Assembly (NCBI GenBank): GCA_025360865.1
Contig: JANYBG010000036.1
Span: forward strand, 1-57,811
Source: Pseudomonadota bacterium
GTDB lineage: Bacteria > Pseudomonadota > Gammaproteobacteria > Steroidobacterales > Steroidobacteraceae
Direction of reading: 5' to 3'
DNA length: 57,811 bases
Part shown: positions 9,991 through 20,700 of the stretch, one piece after another
Layout of the letters: the number at the start of each line of letters is the position of its first letter
Numbering within the stretch: position 1 is the stretch's first letter
Notes under the pieces: model-generated
What the model was told of the DNA's origin: nothing
The model's database searches: none
Seen by the model: only the letters and a program-made list of their open reading frames with translations
Program-made: the position numbers and the translations under genes

Positions 9991-11234
9991 ATGCACTTGC
10001 CAAACCCCTTGATAGTGCCCGGCTGCTGGCCGACCTGATCGCTGGCAAGTACCCGGATGCGCGCGGTCGCTTCGGGCCCTTCGGGGGGCGTTATGTCCCC
10101 GAGACGCTGATCCCGGCGGTCGAACGCCTAGAACGCGGCGTGCGTGAGCATCTTCATGCCAGCGAGTTCCAGGCCGAGTTCACCGGCCAGCTCAGAAGCT
10201 GGGTCGGCCGGCCGACGGCGCTCACCTTCGCGCAAAGACTCTCCGACCTGTGGGGCGCGAAGGTTTGGCTCAAGCGCGAGGACCTCGCGCACACCGGCGC
10301 GCACAAGATCACCAACGCCATCGGGCAGGCGCTGCTGGCCAAACGCCTCGGCGCCAAGCGCATAGTCGCTGAGACCGGCGCCGGTCAGCACGGCGTCGCC
10401 AGCGCCGCCGCATGCGCCCGGCTCGGCCTGCCATGCACGGTTTACATGGGCGCCATCGATATGGAGCGCCAGGCGCCCAACGTGGGCCGGATGCGCCTGC
10501 TCGGCGCGACCGTCGTGCCGGTCACCAGCGGCGACCAGACGTTACGCGCGGCCATCGACGAGGCGTTACGCGCCTGGGTGGCGGATCCGACCGAGACGTT
10601 CTACCTGCTCGGGTCCGCGGTCGGACCCCACCCGTACCCCTATCTCGTGCGCGAATTACAGGCGGTCATCGGCCGCGAGGCCCGTGAGCAGATCCTGGCC
10701 GCGAACGGTGCGCTGCCGGATGCGCTCATCGCCTGCGTAGGGGGCGGATCCAACTCCATCGGCGCATTCCACGCGTTCGTGCCGGATGCGACCGTCGAGA
10801 TCCTCGGCATCGAGGCCGGTGGGCGGGGCAGCGGACTGGGGGACAACGCGGCGACCGTCTCGCACGGCACCCCGGGGGTGCTGCACGGCACCTTTTCAAT
10901 GCTGCTGCAGAGCGATGACGGACAGATCCAGGAGACGTACTCCGTTTCGGCTGGACTGGACTACCCGGGCGTCGGTCCCGAACACGCTTTACTTGGCGCG
11001 ATCGGTCGCGTGAACTACACCACCGCCAGCGACGAGGAGGCCCTCGCCGCGGTCGAGACGCTAAGCAGGTATGAGGGCATCCTGCCGGCGCTCGAGAGCG
11101 CGCATGCGCTCGCCGGCGCTCAGCGCTGGGCCCGGGCCAACCCCGGGAAAACCATTCTCGTGTGTCTCTCGGGCCGGGGCGACAAGGACTTGGCGACGCT
11201 CCTTAAGATGCTCGTGAAGCCGGAGCGGGCATGA
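9987..11234 (+). CDS. trpB: Tryptophan synthase beta chain
   Basis: [66 protein letters not shown]. Confidence 0.97.
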   Translation: MNALAKPLDSARLLADLIAGKYPDARGRFGPFGGRYVPETLIPAVERLERGVREHLHASEFQAEFTGQLRSWVGRPTALTFAQRLSDLWGAKVWLKREDLAHTGAHKITNAIGQALLAKRLGAKRIVAETGAGQHGVASAAACARLGLPCTVYMGAIDMERQAPNVGRMRLLGATVVPVTSGDQTLRAAIDEALRAWVADPTETFYLLGSAVGPHPYPYLVRELQAVIGREAREQILAANGALPDALIACVGGGSNSIGAFHAFVPDATVEILGIEAGGRGSGLGDNAATVSHGTPGVLHGTFSMLLQSDDGQIQETYSVSAGLDYPGVGPEHALLGAIGRVNYTTASDEEALAAVETLSRYEGILPALESAHALAGAQRWARANPGKTILVCLSGRGDKDLATLLKMLVKPERA

Positions 11235-12001
11235 GCCCGCGGGACCGCATCAGCCAGGCGATCCGCGCGGCCGCCGCTGGGGGCGAGCCGGCACTGGTGG
11301 CGTACCTCACCGCGGGGTACCCGCGGCGCGATAAGTTCCGCGAGCACGTGCGCGCTATCGCCTGCGCGGCGGATGTCGTGGAGGTGGGAGTCCCGTTCAC
11401 GGACCCGATGGCCGATGGCGTCACGATCCAGCGGGCGAGCCTCGCCGCGCTCTCCCAGGGGGTGAGCCTGCGTTGGATCCTGGCCGAGCTCGCGGAACTG
11501 AGCGACGTGAAGGCGCCGATACTGCTGATGAGCTATCTCAACCCGCTGCTGGCCTTCGGAGAGAGCGCGCTCGCAACAGCGGCGCGGCGCGCGAACGTTT
11601 CAGGCTTCATCGTGCCGGACCTGCCACTGGATGAGAGCAGCGAGCTTCGCGCCGCGCTTGATGAACAGCAGATCGCGCTAGTGCAGATGGTGACCCCGGT
11701 GACCGAGCCGGCGCGCATCAAGCAGCTGTGCGCGGGCAGCCAGGGTTTCGTCTACGCGGTCACCATGACCGGTACGACCGGCAAGAGCGTCGCCGTGCCT
11801 GACGAGGTCCTGCGCTACCTGGACGCCGTGCGCGCGATCGCTCCTGTGCCGGTATGCGCGGGCTTTGGTATCCGCGGCCCGGAGCAGGTGCGGCGGCTGC
11901 GCGGGCATGTCGATGGCGTGGTGGTGGGCTCGGCGCTGGTCGAGGTCCTCGAGCGGGGCGAGGACCCCGCGGCGTGGTTGCGCGAGCTGCGCCGGCCCTG
12001 A
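11231..12001 (+). CDS. trpA: Tryptophan synthase alpha chain
   Basis: [67 protein letters not shown]. Confidence 0.96.
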   Translation: MSPRDRISQAIRAAAAGGEPALVAYLTAGYPRRDKFREHVRAIACAADVVEVGVPFTDPMADGVTIQRASLAALSQGVSLRWILAELAELSDVKAPILLMSYLNPLLAFGESALATAARRANVSGFIVPDLPLDESSELRAALDEQQIALVQMVTPVTEPARIKQLCAGSQGFVYAVTMTGTTGKSVAVPDEVLRYLDAVRAIAPVPVCAGFGIRGPEQVRRLRGHVDGVVVGSALVEVLERGEDPAAWLRELRRP

Positions 12002-12041
12002 TCCGGCCTGCGAGCTTACTCGTCCCAACGGGAGCGCGATC

Positions 12042-12745
12042 ATGCGGACGCTGACCATCGCCGGGCGCTTTTGCGGTCCACCGACCTCGGCGAACGGTGG
12101 CTATTTCGCAGGCATGCTGGCGGCGCTGGCATCGCGGACGGTCACCGTGCGCCTGCTAAAGCCGCCGCCGCTCGACCGCGCCTTAACGGTCGAGGAGGAT
12201 CCGGACGGTGCGCTGCGTGTCCTTGATGAAATGCAGCTGGTCGGCGAAGCGCGTCCCGCGCCAGTTGACCTGCAACCAGCGCGGCGGCCGCGGTATCTCG
12301 AGGCGGTGGAGGCATCACGCGGCTACGCGGCTTCCGCCATCACCGCTTCCCGAGCTGCTTCGTATGCGGCACCCAGCGGGTGCGCGGCGACGGCCTGGGC
12401 ATCTTCGCAGGCCCCATGCCTGAACTTGGAATTGTCGCGGCACCGTGGGAGCCTGATGTCTCCCTCGATCGTGGGGATGGGAAGGTGCGGCCGGAGTTCG
12501 TGGCGGCCGCGCTCGACTGCCCGGGCTACTACGCGGTCGCGCTGGATGACCAGATGCTGCTGCTCGCCGAGTTCACGGCGCACCTTGACCGACTCGTGCA
12601 TGTCGGCGAGCTGTGCACAGTCATCGGCTGGCGCCTTGCCACCAACGGGCGAAAGCACGAGGCTGGCACTGCGCTCTTCAATGGCAGGGGCGAGCTGTGC
12701 GGGCGCGCCCGCGCGCTGTGGATTGAGCCCCGGGCCACGACCTAA
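12042..12745 (+). pseudogene. Hotdog-fold thioesterase-like gene, apparently frameshifted near 12328-12333
   Basis: N-terminal half in one frame (MRTLTIAGRFCGPPTSANGGYFAGMLAALA...), C-terminal half in another (FRHHRFPSCFVCGTQRVRGDGLGIFAGP...FVAAALDCPGYYA...); a one-base deficit reconciles them. Confidence 0.65.
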
Positions 12746-12960
12746 GGCGGCGCGCGGCCCGCTCAGGCCCGCGGCAGGCGCATCATCGGTTCCACGAGGC
12801 GGCGCGCCCGCGCCGCCGTTGAGCGGAAACACCCCGGCGATCTCGGTGAGATCCGCGGCGCCGAGCTTCACATTCAGCGCGCCGAGGTTTTAAGCCAGGT
12901 TGCGCGCGCGCCGGGTACCGGGGATCGGTAGGAGGTGCGCGCTCTGCGCGAGGTCGAATT
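12746..12960 (-). pseudogene. C-terminal relic of an aldo/keto reductase
   Basis: Minus-strand translation QFDLAQSAHLLPIPGTRRARNLA*NLGALNVKLGAADLTEIAGVFPLNGGAG with in-frame TAA and a later frameshift to RRLVEPMMRLPRA*. Confidence 0.65.
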
Positions 12961-13017
12961 GCTTCCGGCTTCCCTCGACCCCCGGTCGCCCGAGAAACGC
13001 GGCCTGCCGGGCGCACC

Positions 13018-13045
13018 AAAAAAAGCCCCGCGGGCGGCGGGGCTT
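13018..13045 (-). terminator. Rho-independent terminator of TonB receptor gene
   Basis: 9-bp stem AAGCCCCGC/GCGGGGCTT with 7 A on plus strand (T-run on minus). Confidence 0.85.
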
Positions 13046-13069
13046 CAAAGCAACTCTATCCTGGAGAAT

Positions 13070-15844
13070 TTAGAAGGTGTATTTCAGATTGACATAGAAG
13101 TTCCGCAACAATGGGTCTGCGATGAACGCGTTGTAGCCCGACGCGAAGTTGCTTGTCGATGCGTTGGTGTACGGCGGACTCGTGTTGAACAGATTTCTGA
13201 TTCCAAACAACACGGTCAGTTTTTCGTTCGGCTTGACGCTCGCGTAACCATCAACGAGCGAATAGCTGCCCACTTTCCGCTGATTGCCGTTGCCATCAGG
13301 GAATTCATCGACGTACCCCGAGTAGAAGCGGTTGCTCAGTCCGGCACCCCACATCGCCCCCGGGCTCGTCCAGTCGACCCTCACGTTATGCTGCCACCTG
13401 AACGCCGGGTTGATGTTTTGGATTTGCAGATTGCCCACCAGGTTGAGGAGCGGACCGCCGTTGTATTGCTGCTGTAGAAACGTCGTGACCGCGGTCCCTT
13501 CCAGATCCTCGCGGAACGTCCCGATCGAGGTGTGCTGCGCGTATTGGATGCTTAAGTCGAACCCGTCGGTGGTGATCCTGCCCGTATTCGAATTTTGCAA
13601 TTTTATGTATCCACACGTCGGGGCCGTGTAAGGATTGCAGGCTAGGGCCTCATTGATCGTCGGCGTGAGTGTCCCACTCGAGTTCGGCACGATATAGCTC
13701 GCGAACGTGGTGGGATCACCGTAAATCGCCGCGGCCGGAACCGTTCCAATCCTGTTCTTGAGGAGGATTCTGTAATAGTCCAGCGTAATGCCCAGATCCG
13801 GTACCGGCGAGACGATGACACCGAAGTCGAAGTTTTGCGATGTTTCGGGCGTCAGGTTGCGGTTTCCGCCGTACAAGCCAATGCCCTGCGACTGGCAAAC
13901 ACTTGGGGTAAACAACGTGTTGTAGCTGCCCGGCTGGCAGAACGGGTTTCCTTGTCCGATGGTGCCGCCGCTCGACGCCGCCAGGTAAGGCGGCGAGTAC
14001 AGGTTGTAGAGGGTGGGCGCACGGAAGCCGGTGGAGGCGGTTCCCCTGAAGGTCAGGAAACTGGCCGGCTGATAGCGCACCGACAGCTTCGCGTTGTTGG
14101 TCCTGCCGAAATCGCTGTATCGGTCCTGACGATCCGAAATATCCAGATCGAGGCGCTGGGAGATCGGCACGTCCAGCTCGACGAAAGCCGCCTGTACCTG
14201 GCGACTCCCTTCGACCGCACTGTCCGTAAGTCCGGTGCCGGCCTTAGTGAGGTCGTTATACGGCGTGGTCGCGTACGCGTAGCGTTCGCCGTTCACGGTG
14301 AAGCCGAGCGCCACGGTCGCCGGGGTGCCCGCATTGAACGCATCGCCCAGCGGGTGGCTGGCGTGGCCGTCGACGCTCCAACGTTTGTCTTCGCCGAGCG
14401 CGTATACGCCGTTTATATACGACGAGTCGATCAAAGCCTGTCCGGCCGCGCTCTGGGGACCAAAGGGGTTGATCAGATTGCTGAGGACGCCGCCGGGCGC
14501 AAGCACCGCCTCATTGGGATAGCCCCCGGTATTGCGATTGTCGTTGGTGTTCTTGCTCAAATTTAAGTCCGTAGCGTAATCCCAGCCAGCGTTACTGCCG
14601 GAGAACGTCAACAGCACCCGCTGCTCGACATTGACGTTGCCGTTGAAGCGGTAGTTGTTGGGGTCGCTCCAGGCCACCTGGATCGGATTGATCAGATCCG
14701 GCGGCGCCCCGCAGGTCCCGCCCCTGTTATCGCATGTCAGCTGAGACGCCTTCGGGAAGTAGGGACTCGCCGGGTCCATTCCGAATTGGTAGAAGATGGG
14801 GCCGGCATAACCATTCACTTCGGTCTGGGTATAGAAGTACTGCAGCTGCACTTGGTTGGCGCCCGGCAGCGCCTTGGTGAAGGCTACCATCCCGGAAAGC
14901 GCATGGGACTCCGGGAGCAGGTCCGTCGCGGCGGAATACCGGTATGAGCAGTCCCCGAAATACGTGGTCAGTTGCGGATTGCCCGCGCAGGCCGGATAGC
15001 CCGACTGCCATATGTTGCCGTTGTTGTCCAGTACCACCCCGGGCCACGAGCCGTAATAGTTGGTATTGGTGGCACCCCGCGCCGGATCAAAAGCCGTGGC
15101 GGAAAACGGCCGCTGCGTCGCCTGGAGCTCACGTTGCGTGCTGTAACTTCCCGTGATCATGAAATTATAGCCGTCGCTCGGCAGATCCCCGTGCCCGAAG
15201 GTGACATCCGCGTAGCCCGAGACACCGCCGGCTCGCTGCGGGCGGTCGAAATTGAGCTGGACCTGGGCCCCCTGGTAATTCTTCTTGGTGATGAAGTTGA
15301 TCACGCCGGCGATCGCGTCCGAGCCGTACAGCGCCGAGGCGCCTTCCCGAAGCACCTGGACGCTGTCTATGGCCGAGAATGGAATACCACTAACGTCGAC
15401 CCCAAGGCCGCTGTTGGCATTGTTGGACAGCCGTTCTCCATCAAGCAGCACCAGGGTGCGGCCGTCGCCCAAGCCGCGGAAGTTGGCGTAGGTACCGCCT
15501 CCGGTAAACGTCCCCACGGCTGAGACGATGTTGGTCGACGGGTTGGCGCCGGTCAGCGTACTCAGCACCTGCTCCGTGTTCACGATACCCAGGTCCTTGA
15601 GGGCGTCCGCCTTGAGGATGGTGATGGCCTCCGCGGTTTCGGCATTGACCCGCTTGATCATGGAGCCCGTGACGACGACTTCTTGCAGCTCGGGGGTCTG
15701 AGAAGTGCTCGGCGCCTCTTGCGCGACCGCGGCTAAGCTCATCAGCGATCCGCCGATGGCGAGCGCGCCGGCTACCTGCGGAATCAGTCGACGAAAACTC
15801 CTAGGCCATTCGTAGGCACGGCGTCCATGGTGTGCTGTTTGCAT
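13070..15844 (-). CDS. TonB-dependent receptor
   Basis: ELQEVVVTGSMIKRVNAETAEAI TonB-box/plug region, LREGASALYGSDAIAGVINFITKK, C-terminal FYVNLKYTF; start chosen at MQTAHHGRR. Confidence 0.93.
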   Translation of the reverse strand: MQTAHHGRRAYEWPRSFRRLIPQVAGALAIGGSLMSLAAVAQEAPSTSQTPELQEVVVTGSMIKRVNAETAEAITILKADALKDLGIVNTEQVLSTLTGANPSTNIVSAVGTFTGGGTYANFRGLGDGRTLVLLDGERLSNNANSGLGVDVSGIPFSAIDSVQVLREGASALYGSDAIAGVINFITKKNYQGAQVQLNFDRPQRAGGVSGYADVTFGHGDLPSDGYNFMITGSYSTQRELQATQRPFSATAFDPARGATNTNYYGSWPGVVLDNNGNIWQSGYPACAGNPQLTTYFGDCSYRYSAATDLLPESHALSGMVAFTKALPGANQVQLQYFYTQTEVNGYAGPIFYQFGMDPASPYFPKASQLTCDNRGGTCGAPPDLINPIQVAWSDPNNYRFNGNVNVEQRVLLTFSGSNAGWDYATDLNLSKNTNDNRNTGGYPNEAVLAPGGVLSNLINPFGPQSAAGQALIDSSYINGVYALGEDKRWSVDGHASHPLGDAFNAGTPATVALGFTVNGERYAYATTPYNDLTKAGTGLTDSAVEGSRQVQAAFVELDVPISQRLDLDISDRQDRYSDFGRTNNAKLSVRYQPASFLTFRGTASTGFRAPTLYNLYSPPYLAASSGGTIGQGNPFCQPGSYNTLFTPSVCQSQGIGLYGGNRNLTPETSQNFDFGVIVSPVPDLGITLDYYRILLKNRIGTVPAAAIYGDPTTFASYIVPNSSGTLTPTINEALACNPYTAPTCGYIKLQNSNTGRITTDGFDLSIQYAQHTSIGTFREDLEGTAVTTFLQQQYNGGPLLNLVGNLQIQNINPAFRWQHNVRVDWTSPGAMWGAGLSNRFYSGYVDEFPDGNGNQRKVGSYSLVDGYASVKPNEKLTVLFGIRNLFNTSPPYTNASTSNFASGYNAFIADPLLRNFYVNLKYTF

Positions 15845-16121
15845 AGAATCCCCTGATTTCTGTAACGACTGTTGCGCGGAAGCATCGAACTCTTGGCAAG
15901 TCCCGATGGGCGTACTTCCTTGCTCAAAGGGTACCACCCAAAAGGTATCGGCCGACCGAATAAGCCAAAATTACTACAAGATTTCAAGGATAACTAGGGG
16001 CGCTACGATAGCCATAGCGGATTTTGTGGCAAACACACAACGAGCAGGGTGTTGAAAAGCAGGGTACGCCCGCGCCCGGACCTACGCGGCCCGAGTACGT
16101 AGTTGGAGAAAGGGCCGGGAC

Positions 16122-17495
16122 CTAGACCGCAGGCTCCGCGCTGCTCATGTGCGCCTCACGCCAGCCGCCGAACTTGTAATAGAGGGCCGCCAGGGAGGCT
16201 GAGACCGCGGAGGAGATCGGGAAGCTCCACCAAACCGCATCCGCCTGATACCGGCCCAGTAAGTGCTCCGCCAGCGGGAAGCGCACCAGCAGTAGCGAGA
16301 CGATGAGAATCGCCAGCGGTACCAGCACCGCGCCGGTGGCGCGCACGACTCCGAACAGCGCGACCGAGATCCCGAAGAAGATAAAGGAGCCCGTGACGAT
16401 GCGGTTCATATGCGAGGAGATTTCCAGGGCCGCCGATCCGGCGGGCAGGAACAGGCCGAACAGGTGCCGGTTGAGCAGCTCGATCAGGCCGACGATCGCG
16501 CCCGTCAGCGTCACGCTATAGAGGACACCGACCTGAGCGATGCGGTTGACCCGCTCCCACTTGTGAGCCCCGACGTTCTGCGCTGTCATGGCGGAGATCC
16601 CCATCGCGATCGCGAAAGCCGGCATCTGGATGTAGTTCCAGATCTGCATCGCCGCGCCGAAGGCCGCCGTCGTGTCCACGCCGAAGCGATTCACCAGCGT
16701 GATCATCAGCACCGCGCTTAATGAGACCACCAGCATTTGCGCGCTCATCGGGATGCCCTTCCTGATAAGCATGCCGGCGATGGACCAGTCGATACGCAGG
16801 AAACGCAGCTCGTCCTTGTGCAGGCACAGGACGTGACCCCGGCGGTAGAGGTGGCGGATCAGCGCGGTGAGGCTTATGGCCTGCGCCATGAAGGTCGCGA
16901 CGGCGGACCCGGCGATTCCCAGTCGCGGTATCGGCCCGAAGCCGAAGATGAACACCGGGTTCAGCACGATGTCGATGGCCACTGACAGCAGCATGAAATA
17001 GAACGGTGTTTTCGAGTCTCCCGCGCCGCGCAGGATGCCCATCACGAAGGCGTACATGTAAAGGAATGGCAGCGCGAGGAAGATCACGCGCATGTAGGCG
17101 ACGGCGAGCTCCAGTGAATCCGGCGGCGTGCTCATGGCGATCAGCAGGGGACGGCATAGCGTGAGCCCGGTGATCGCCATGATCACCGAGATGCCGGCGA
17201 AGAAGGTCGCGCTGGTACCCACCACGCGCTTGGCATCGGACACATCGTTGGCGCCGATGCGCTGGGCGATGAGGATGGTGGCCGCGAGCGCGACGCCGAA
17301 GGCGGCGCCGATCAGCAGGAACATCACGGTGTTGGCGTTGGAGGTCGCGGTCAGCGCCGCCTCGCCGAGGAAGCGACCAACCCAGATCGAGTTCACCGAG
17401 CCGTTGAGCGACTGCAGGATGTTGGCGAACAGGATCGGTAGCGAGAACTTGAACAGCCCGATGGGTATCGAACCCTCGGTAAGGGAGCGTGGCAC
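16122..17495 (-). CDS. MATE family efflux transporter
   Basis: 12-TM-like hydrophobic ORF with MATE-like repeats (LFANILQSLNGSVNSIWVGRFLGEAALTATSNANTVMFLLIG). Confidence 0.9.
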   Translation of the reverse strand: MPRSLTEGSIPIGLFKFSLPILFANILQSLNGSVNSIWVGRFLGEAALTATSNANTVMFLLIGAAFGVALAATILIAQRIGANDVSDAKRVVGTSATFFAGISVIMAITGLTLCRPLLIAMSTPPDSLELAVAYMRVIFLALPFLYMYAFVMGILRGAGDSKTPFYFMLLSVAIDIVLNPVFIFGFGPIPRLGIAGSAVATFMAQAISLTALIRHLYRRGHVLCLHKDELRFLRIDWSIAGMLIRKGIPMSAQMLVVSLSAVLMITLVNRFGVDTTAAFGAAMQIWNYIQMPAFAIAMGISAMTAQNVGAHKWERVNRIAQVGVLYSVTLTGAIVGLIELLNRHLFGLFLPAGSAALEISSHMNRIVTGSFIFFGISVALFGVVRATGAVLVPLAILIVSLLLVRFPLAEHLLGRYQADAVWWSFPISSAVSASLAALYYKFGGWREAHMSSAEPAV

Positions 17496-17500
17496 CTACC

Positions 17501-19135
17501 TCACCGCCACGGGCCGTAGACGAGCTTCGCCGCTCCGGCCGCCAGCAGGCTCCAGCCCACCCACGCATGCCCGTGCTCGAGGGCAAGCCACATGAACCCG
17601 CCGAGCACCAGTACCGCGCCCAGCGTGACGGTATCCCCACGCCGCCCCAGCGCGCGCAGCTCGGCTTGCAGCTGGCTGATCTGCGCATCCGCGGCGACAG
17701 TCCGTTCCGCAAGGTCACCGCTGGCCGCCCGCCGCAGCAACGCGGGCAGCTCGCGCGCCGCGCCGAGCAGCTCCGGCGCGTGCGCGCGTAGGCCACTGAC
17801 TAAGGTTCGTATGCTGGTGCGCTCCCGCATCCACTCGCGCAGGATTGGACTGGCCGACTTCCAGATGTCCAGGTCCGGGTACAGGTCACGGCCCAGTCCC
17901 TCGACGTTCAGCAGCGTCTTCTGCAGCAGGACCAGCTGCGGCTGGACATGCATGTTGAAGCGTCGCGAGATCTCGAACAGCCGCAGCAGGATGCGCCCGA
18001 AGGAGATGTCCTTGAGAGGCCGCCCGAATATCGGCTCCAGGACCGTGCGCACCGCGGACTCCATCTCGTCGATGCGGGTGCCCGCGGGCACCCAGCCGGA
18101 ATCAAGGTGCAGTTGCGCCACGCGTCGGTAGTCCCGGTCGAACGCCGCGAGGAAGTTCTCGGCGAGGTAGGTCTGATCGCGCGGGTCGAGCGTGCCGACG
18201 ATGCCGAAGTCGATCGCCGCGTAGCGCGGCTTCTTCGGGTCCCCGATGAGGACGAAGATATTGCCCGGGTGCATGTCCGCGTGGAAGAAGTTGTGGCGGA
18301 ACACCTGGGTGAAGAAGATCCGCACGCCGTTCTCCGCCAGTTGGGCGAAGTCCGTGCCCGCGGCCCTGAGCCGCTCCATGTCGCTGATCGGTACCCCGTG
18401 GATGCGCTCCATCACCATGACGTCGGCGCGGCAGAAATCCCAGTACACCTGTGGCACGTACAGCAACGGGGAATCGGCGAAGTTGCGCCGCAGTTGCGAG
18501 GCGTTGGCGGCCTCGCGCATGAGGTCCAGCTCATCGAGGATTGTCTTGTGGTAGTCGGCCACCACCTCCCGCAGACGCAGCCGGCGCCCCTCGGGCCAGT
18601 AGCGCTGCGCAAGGTCCGCGAGGGCCCGCAGCACCTCGAGGTCACGTTCGATTACCGCGCGCATCCCGGGCCGCAGCACCTTGACGACCACCTCCTCGCC
18701 GGAGCGCAGTCGTGCCGTGTGCACCTGAGCGATCGAGGCCGCGGCGAGCGGTGTCGCGTCGAACTCGGCGAACGCCTGCGTGACCGGCTGTCCCAGGGAT
18801 GCCTCGATACTCGCGCGCGCCACGGCGCCCGGGAAGGGCGGGACACGATCCTGCAATTTCGCCAGCTCATCGGCGATGTCCGCCGGCAGCAGATCGCGGC
18901 GGGTCGAGACGGCCTGCCCGAACTTGACGAAGATCGGGCCGAGTTCCTGTAGGGCGAGGCGCAGCCGCTCCGCGCGACTGGCCTGGCGACGACGCTCGAA
19001 CCAGATGCCAGGGGAGAGGAAGAACACGAAGCGCAGGGGCCGGTACAGGTGCGTGGCGCGCACAAAGTCATCGAGCCCATGGCGCAGCAGCACGCGCTGG
19101 ATCTCCAGCAACCGCAGGGCGATGCGCAGCTTCAC
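17501..19135 (-). CDS. ubiB: ABC1/UbiB family atypical kinase, ubiquinone biosynthesis
   Basis: [59 protein letters not shown] start at 19135 assumed. Confidence 0.92.
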   Translation of the reverse strand: MKLRIALRLLEIQRVLLRHGLDDFVRATHLYRPLRFVFFLSPGIWFERRRQASRAERLRLALQELGPIFVKFGQAVSTRRDLLPADIADELAKLQDRVPPFPGAVARASIEASLGQPVTQAFAEFDATPLAAASIAQVHTARLRSGEEVVVKVLRPGMRAVIERDLEVLRALADLAQRYWPEGRRLRLREVVADYHKTILDELDLMREAANASQLRRNFADSPLLYVPQVYWDFCRADVMVMERIHGVPISDMERLRAAGTDFAQLAENGVRIFFTQVFRHNFFHADMHPGNIFVLIGDPKKPRYAAIDFGIVGTLDPRDQTYLAENFLAAFDRDYRRVAQLHLDSGWVPAGTRIDEMESAVRTVLEPIFGRPLKDISFGRILLRLFEISRRFNMHVQPQLVLLQKTLLNVEGLGRDLYPDLDIWKSASPILREWMRERTSIRTLVSGLRAHAPELLGAARELPALLRRAASGDLAERTVAADAQISQLQAELRALGRRGDTVTLGAVLVLGGFMWLALEHGHAWVGWSLLAAGAAKLVYGPWR

Positions 19136-19151
19136 GGCTGGAGTGGGCGCA

Positions 19152-19745
19152 TCAGCGCGGACCCAGGCGCTGCGCCAGCAGCTCGACGCGGGCCTGCAGC
19201 CGGTCCACGTCCTCGCGCAGCCCATCCACGCCGCGCAGGAATTGCTCGCCCTCAGCGCGCGGCACCAGGTCGGCGCGCTCGTGCCCGAGATACTCAGCCG
19301 CATTGGCAAGCGCGGTGGCCGCGGCGCGGCGTCCCCAGCCGGAACTCGTGCGCGCGAGGCGCGCGAGATTGTGCGCGGCGACATCGCCCAGCACCCCCGA
19401 CAGCTCCTCCTCCAGGTCAGGGCGCAATAGCTTGAGCATCTCCTCGAATTTCTTCGCGAGCCCCGCGTCCCCGCCGATCACGACCTCGCCGCTTCGCAGG
19501 GCGTGCTGCGCGGAGGGGCCCAGCAGGGAGAGCAGGCCGAACGGCCCGGCGTTCAGGGTGGCATCCGCGACCGCATCGGCGCGCGTGACCGCCAGGGTGA
19601 GCCCGGTCGAGGCCACGTGCAGGCGACCGATATCACGCAGCTCGACCGCAACGCTCTTGCCGGCAAGCTCCGCGCACAAGGCACGCGCGCGTGGCGAGCG
19701 CGGCAGGCCTCGATTCAGCAGTTTCTCGATTGCGACGGTGAGCAT
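19152..19745 (-). CDS. ubiJ: Ubiquinone biosynthesis accessory factor UbiJ (SCP2 domain)
   Basis: SCP2-like N-terminal region, position between ubiE and ubiB. Confidence 0.85.
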   Translation of the reverse strand: MLTVAIEKLLNRGLPRSPRARALCAELAGKSVAVELRDIGRLHVASTGLTLAVTRADAVADATLNAGPFGLLSLLGPSAQHALRSGEVVIGGDAGLAKKFEEMLKLLRPDLEEELSGVLGDVAAHNLARLARTSSGWGRRAAATALANAAEYLGHERADLVPRAEGEQFLRGVDGLREDVDRLQARVELLAQRLGPR

Positions 19746-19759
19746 GCGGGGTCTGGCCG

Positions 19760-20509
19760 CTAGTAGCGGTAGCCGCGATGCACGGCGACGATGCCACCGG
19801 TGAGGTTGTGGTAGCGGCAGCCCTCCAGCCCGGCGTCCTGCATCATCTTGAGGAGAGTCTCCTGGTCCGGGTGCATGCGGATCGACTCAGCGAGGTAGCG
19901 ATAGCTGGCCTCGTCGCGGGCGACGAACTTGCCCAGCAGGGGCAGTATGTTGAAGGAGTAGGCGTCGTAGAGCGGCTTGAGCCCCGGCGCCGTGGGGTGC
20001 GAGAACTCCAGTACCAGCAGCTGGCCGCCCGGGCGCAGCGCGCGTCTCATCGAGGCCAGGGCCGCGGACTTGTCGGTCACGTTGCGCAGGCCGAAGCCGA
20101 TGGTGACGCAGTCGAAGGTGCCATCGGCGAACGGCAAGCGCTCCGCGTTCGCCTGAACGTAGCGGAGATTCCCCACGATACCCGCGTCAATCAGCCGGTC
20201 GCGGCCGCGCGATAGCATCGCCGCGTTGATGTCGGTGAGGACGACCAGGCCGCGCTGACCCACCTGGCGCGCCATACCGGCGGCGAGGTCCCCGCTGCCG
20301 CCCGCGACATCCAGAGCCCGTTGTCCGGCCCGCAGGTTGGCCAGTGAGAGCGTGAAGCGCTTCCAAAGGCGATGGGCGCCAGCTGACATCAGGTCGTTCA
20401 TCAGGTCGTAGTTGCCGGCGACCGAGTCGAAGACGCCACGCACACGGCGTGCCTTGTCCTCGCGAGCGACGCGCTCAAAGCCGAAGTCAGTGGATTGATC
20501 GTCTGTCAT
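19760..20509 (-). CDS. ubiE: Demethylmenaquinone/ubiquinone methyltransferase
   Basis: [83 protein letters not shown]. Confidence 0.95.
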   Translation of the reverse strand: MTDDQSTDFGFERVAREDKARRVRGVFDSVAGNYDLMNDLMSAGAHRLWKRFTLSLANLRAGQRALDVAGGSGDLAAGMARQVGQRGLVVLTDINAAMLSRGRDRLIDAGIVGNLRYVQANAERLPFADGTFDCVTIGFGLRNVTDKSAALASMRRALRPGGQLLVLEFSHPTAPGLKPLYDAYSFNILPLLGKFVARDEASYRYLAESIRMHPDQETLLKMMQDAGLEGCRYHNLTGGIVAVHRGYRY

Positions 20510-20646
20510 CTCGAGAACTGGCCGGATTGATATGGACGCATTCTAGTCCATCGCGCCGCGCGCGCTTGCGGTGCCGACGCATGGTTGCATTTACCAAGCC
20601 GCCTCGCGCAGAATCGACCTCGACTAGGGGGTCTTGTGATCGACGC

Positions 20647-20681
20647 GGGCCGGGCAGAAATGTCCGGCCCGTTTCGTTTTT
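20647..20681 (+). terminator. Plus-strand terminator-like hairpin with no upstream plus-strand gene
   Basis: GGGCCGG-GCAGAAATGT-CCGGCCC then GTTTCGTTTTT. Confidence 0.55.
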
Positions 20682-20700
20682 GGCGGTCACGTCCGCGCGC

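Noticed and set aside
15845-16121. Riboswitch or Fur box upstream of the TonB receptor
   Set aside because: No convincing box or structured aptamer recognised by eye.
16516-17796. 426-aa minus-strand ORF overlapping MATE and ubiB
   Set aside because: Alternate frame of the two real genes; no family motif.
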